Source: Hofstenia miamia (taxonomy: Eukaryota > Xenacoelomorpha > Acoela > Hofsteniidae). Taken from it: a DNA stretch of 64,000 bases. The stretch lies in the NCBI GenBank assembly GCA_900660155.1, contig CABFPE010000559.1, positions 380,754 to 444,753 on the forward strand. Direction: 5' to 3'. The notes below the pieces were generated by a model. The model was not told the DNA's origin. It did no database searches and saw only the letters and a list, made by a program, of their open reading frames with translations. Made by a program: the position numbers and the translations under genes. Shown here piece by piece: positions 60,959-64,000 of this stretch (the stretch's first letter is position 1; every line of letters starts with the position of its first letter).

Positions 60959-61430
60959 TAGAGTAGAAATGAGCGCAGTACTGGTTTTGTAAAATTCATT
61001 CGCCCGCAGAGAAAAAAATTTCACTGTTAACCACCGTAATAAATGAAATTTTACCTCGGTAAACCGCAACAATGTCGATTTTTATATTCGTAGGAAAAGG
61101 AGATATTACTGATTTGTTTTTTTAGGGGTATGGATCATTCGTAGAAAAGACAAGTTTTTTAGATATTTTGTCATTTCGTTCAATTTTATTAGGATGGTAT
61201 CAAATTATCCATGAAATATATAAAAATTACTTTTAATATTTTGTATGTGAAATATCTCAGTTTTGCTTTAGAAACAGTTTTTTGTGAAATAGTTCGAAAT
61301 TTTTAATCTTAAAACAAAACACGTGATCTGCATCATTTTTATGCCACCAGAAGTTGTTTTAATTTTACCGCTAACCACCGCAATTCTGTAATGATTCCGC
61401 GGTATTACCGCAACGCATTCATCTCTACTA
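60959..61430. mobile_element. hAT-like MITE with ACCGC motifs
   Basis: The left end AGTAGAAATGAGCGCAGTAC matches the reverse complement of the right end, AGTAGAGATGAATGCGTTGC. Inside, TAACCACCG, CGGTAAACCGC, ACCGCTAACCACCGC and CCGCGGTATTACCGC repeat one word at both ends around an AT-rich core of about 250 bp. No transposase is present. Confidence 0.55.
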
Positions 61431-61439
61431 TAGACTAAC

Positions 61440-64000
61440 ACACTGATGTGGACTCCATGTGAAACTGTTTTTATTTTTTTGGATTTATTGTTAATTGTAT
61501 TTTCAATTTTTGGATTTTATCCATTTTCACCGTTTTTAGAGCGACTAAAACTTGAATATATTATATAAAACTTTCTGCTACTAAAAAGAAGTTTTATGCC
61601 ATTTTTGCCAATTTTATAATTATCGCCGGATATTGTACACCATTTTGTAGCACTTCGAAAGAAAACCCATTCCAAATTGCCCATGTTTTCAATTTTTTCT
61701 TTCTTTTGATTACCATTTAATCTTAAACAGCTTGGCGTCCATTTTAAGGACAAACCGTTTTTCCACATTTACAAAGAATTATCTCAAAGCTTCTTAACAA
61801 TTTTGAAAATCTTGAGCATGGGTAGGTCTATTGAGGAACGTACTTTAGTGCAATTTTGAAAATTTTTATTAAAATGTATTGTAGTGGCAGAGGTTGTTGA
61901 AAAACTTAACAAGTTTCATTTTGAAAATTTTGAAGTTTTGAAAAATATTTAAATTTTCTCCATGCGAAACGTTCATGTATTTAGAAGGTTTTGAGGCTCT
62001 AGAGGCAACAAAGAACTTTGACTGTTTTTTGAGTCAGGGGTTGTAGGGTCCCTTGCGATCGGAGGCTTCACGCAACGGCACGCCTCAATGGGACAGAGCT
62101 AACGTGTGAATTTAATATGAAAAAAAAGAGCAGACGTTCATCTATCACGTGGTGCTTTCAGATTGAGCGCAGCTTTAATAGTTTTTGAGTTAAAAGCGTT
62201 TAAAACTTTTTAAGGATTATGAAAAAATTTCCTAAAGTTTCCTTTTAATTTCTATATTACCTAATTTACCTTTCTAGAGCAAAGCGATTTTAACACTGGG
62301 TTAGTCTAATTTCAGAAGGAAACTGGAATACTTGTCAAATTATAGAGTCTATTTTAGTGAAATTAAAAGAAATAGTTCGATTTACTATACAGCAAATATC
62401 TAAAATATTGAACAAAATTGTTATAAAATCTAAAGAAAACATTTAAAATTTTGGTATTTCTATAGAAAATATTCATATACTTCTTTTAGCTAAAATTCAT
62501 GATCATTATAACTTTTTGAGGACTGCTAGATTTGGAAATATTACAATAATTATAATGATTTGATATTTTTATGTAGGCATTTTTTAATTAAGTTAAGAAC
62601 GAAATCTTTATGTAAATATTTACGTAAATAATTCCTACTCGAAACAGGGATACCATTCAAGTGTTTCTCGCCCAACTGTTTCATTGGAAACACTGGAAAC
62701 CCTGTGGCATGGCAAATGACTGGGTTAAATTATTTAAAATAGCATAAATGCATTGGTGATGCTTGCGTTTATTTACAATAAATGTAACCGCTGAACAATT
62801 GATGGAAACATTATTTTAAACATAACAGAGTATACGTTTCCTTAGTGACTTATTCACACTGTATCTCAATTCTATTTTTAGTAGGTTTATTTTTCTAATG
62901 ATAACATTTTTAGTAAAACTGTTCTAAATAAAATGTTTACATTTTTTATTATATTTTTTGAAAAACATTCTAGTAATGAATATTGTCTTTGTTGTTTTGC
63001 ATTTTACAACTAATATTTTAACTGAAACCTGTTTTATTTTCGTGCCTATTAAAGGCATTAGTTTTTGATTGTTTACAGTAAGGGATGTCTAATGGATTGT
63101 TTGTCGACTGCATTTGTATCAAAGACAAACAGTGTCGTTCAATGTACGGGAAGGATGTTTTGATGTTGCACCGAGCGGTGTTAAATATTTGAAGGCAAAC
63201 CAATCTAAGTCATAAAGAGCCCTTCAATGCATGAAACCGATTAATTCGCAAGCATCAATTTCTTTCTTATTAATGTCAGAAAATTTCGATTGGAGCGCAA
63301 ATTTTTTTCTAAAATTTTAAATGTGTGCAAGGCGTTAAGTCGAAATAAAGTGTTGCAGGCGAATTATTTAAGGGTATTCACCCCATAGAACTTATTTTAC
63401 CAAGCCGCTTTGTTCATGTTCCCTTACAGGTTTCCGTCAAACCGATTAGGAAATTTGGGAACCCTGGATTGGGCACATCTATGCGTAAATGTGCTTCTCT
63501 GTTACTGTTATTGTAAAAACTTGTAACATAAAATATTCGTTTACGTGTCAAAAATATTCAATTGTTCCTAAAGTTATTGACAGAAAATAAAGCGATTTAA
63601 GGTCCATGGCAGTAGGACTCCTAAGCTATTTTTACTATCAATCGATCACCCAAGTCCGTACAAGAAATCCATACTGAAAATCAGAAATCGTCACGTCTGG
63701 ATGCATTCTCACAGGCACGCGAATTTAGAATGAGGAATCCATTTATATCCAGTGGTACTTCCAGATGTGAGATATCTGTATTTATTTTGTGAGTTATACA
63801 GTCTTGTTTGAAATAATAGCGCATAGATGCAAAAACACGGTGCAACAAATTCAATCAATTTTCCACTAATTAATTAAGTAACATGAAAAAAATTGTTTGC
63901 AAATATTTTGCATGCAGATCAGTCTTGCTTGTTGATCAAACATATCAGTCGAGATAATTGTCGTTTCGAAACCATGGGCAAAAGAAAAACGTGCAACGAA
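61440..64000. other. AT-rich stretch to window end, no gene recognised
   Basis: A minus-strand frame at 61768-61517 is open for 83 codons but resembles nothing known. GC-richer patches near 62040-62170 and 63340-63470 are unexplained. No RNA gene recognised. Confidence 0.4.

Noticed and set aside
61517-61768. 83-codon minus-strand frame
   Set aside because: No recognisable motif. It adjoins a MITE and lacks splice or start context.

Overview
The window reads as AT-rich nuclear DNA of an invertebrate animal. Genes are split by GT-AG introns, tracts of (TA)n are everywhere, and decayed DNA transposons, MITEs and LINEs fill most of the space. The recognisable host genes, an HCN-type channel and a LAMP-family lysosomal membrane protein, are animal families. 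I cannot place the phylum. Three long N gaps and several single-N joins flanked by duplicated sequence show a draft assembly.

Layout. 1-5.7 kb is mostly intron or intergenic DNA ahead of the last exon of an HCN channel gene (+, 5736-6133). 6.9-8.6 kb holds a mariner fossil and a GIY-YIG fragment of a Penelope-like element. 11.9-21.6 kb is one LAMP gene on the minus strand. It has five upstream exons (signal peptide, Ser/Thr-rich hinge, most of one LAMP domain) followed by four tandem alternative last exons (A-D). Each of these starts in the same phase and supplies the fourth cysteine of the domain, the membrane span and a different cytoplasmic tail. 21.97-32.7 kb is a second minus-strand gene of unrecognised family, seven exons with six phase-consistent introns, 5' end not found. 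Its stop and AATAAA lie about 330 bp upstream of the LAMP start codon.

From 33 to 64 kb I recognise no intact host gene. There are fossil LINE reverse transcriptases (39.4-40.2, 47.0-47.2, 57.6-59.9 kb), Tc1/mariner remnants, a second Penelope-like fragment, a perfect 702-bp duplicated block around single-N joins, and several non-autonomous hAT-like families. Each hAT-like family carries its own short GC-rich motif repeated near its ends.

The most interesting item is the LAMP gene. Its four tail-encoding terminal exons parallel the alternative last exons of vertebrate LAMP2 but number four, and one tail lacks the usual Yxx-hydrophobic lysosomal sorting signal. Interleaved inverted repeats that could fold as a pseudoknot lie 18 nt after the stop codon of the first alternative exon.
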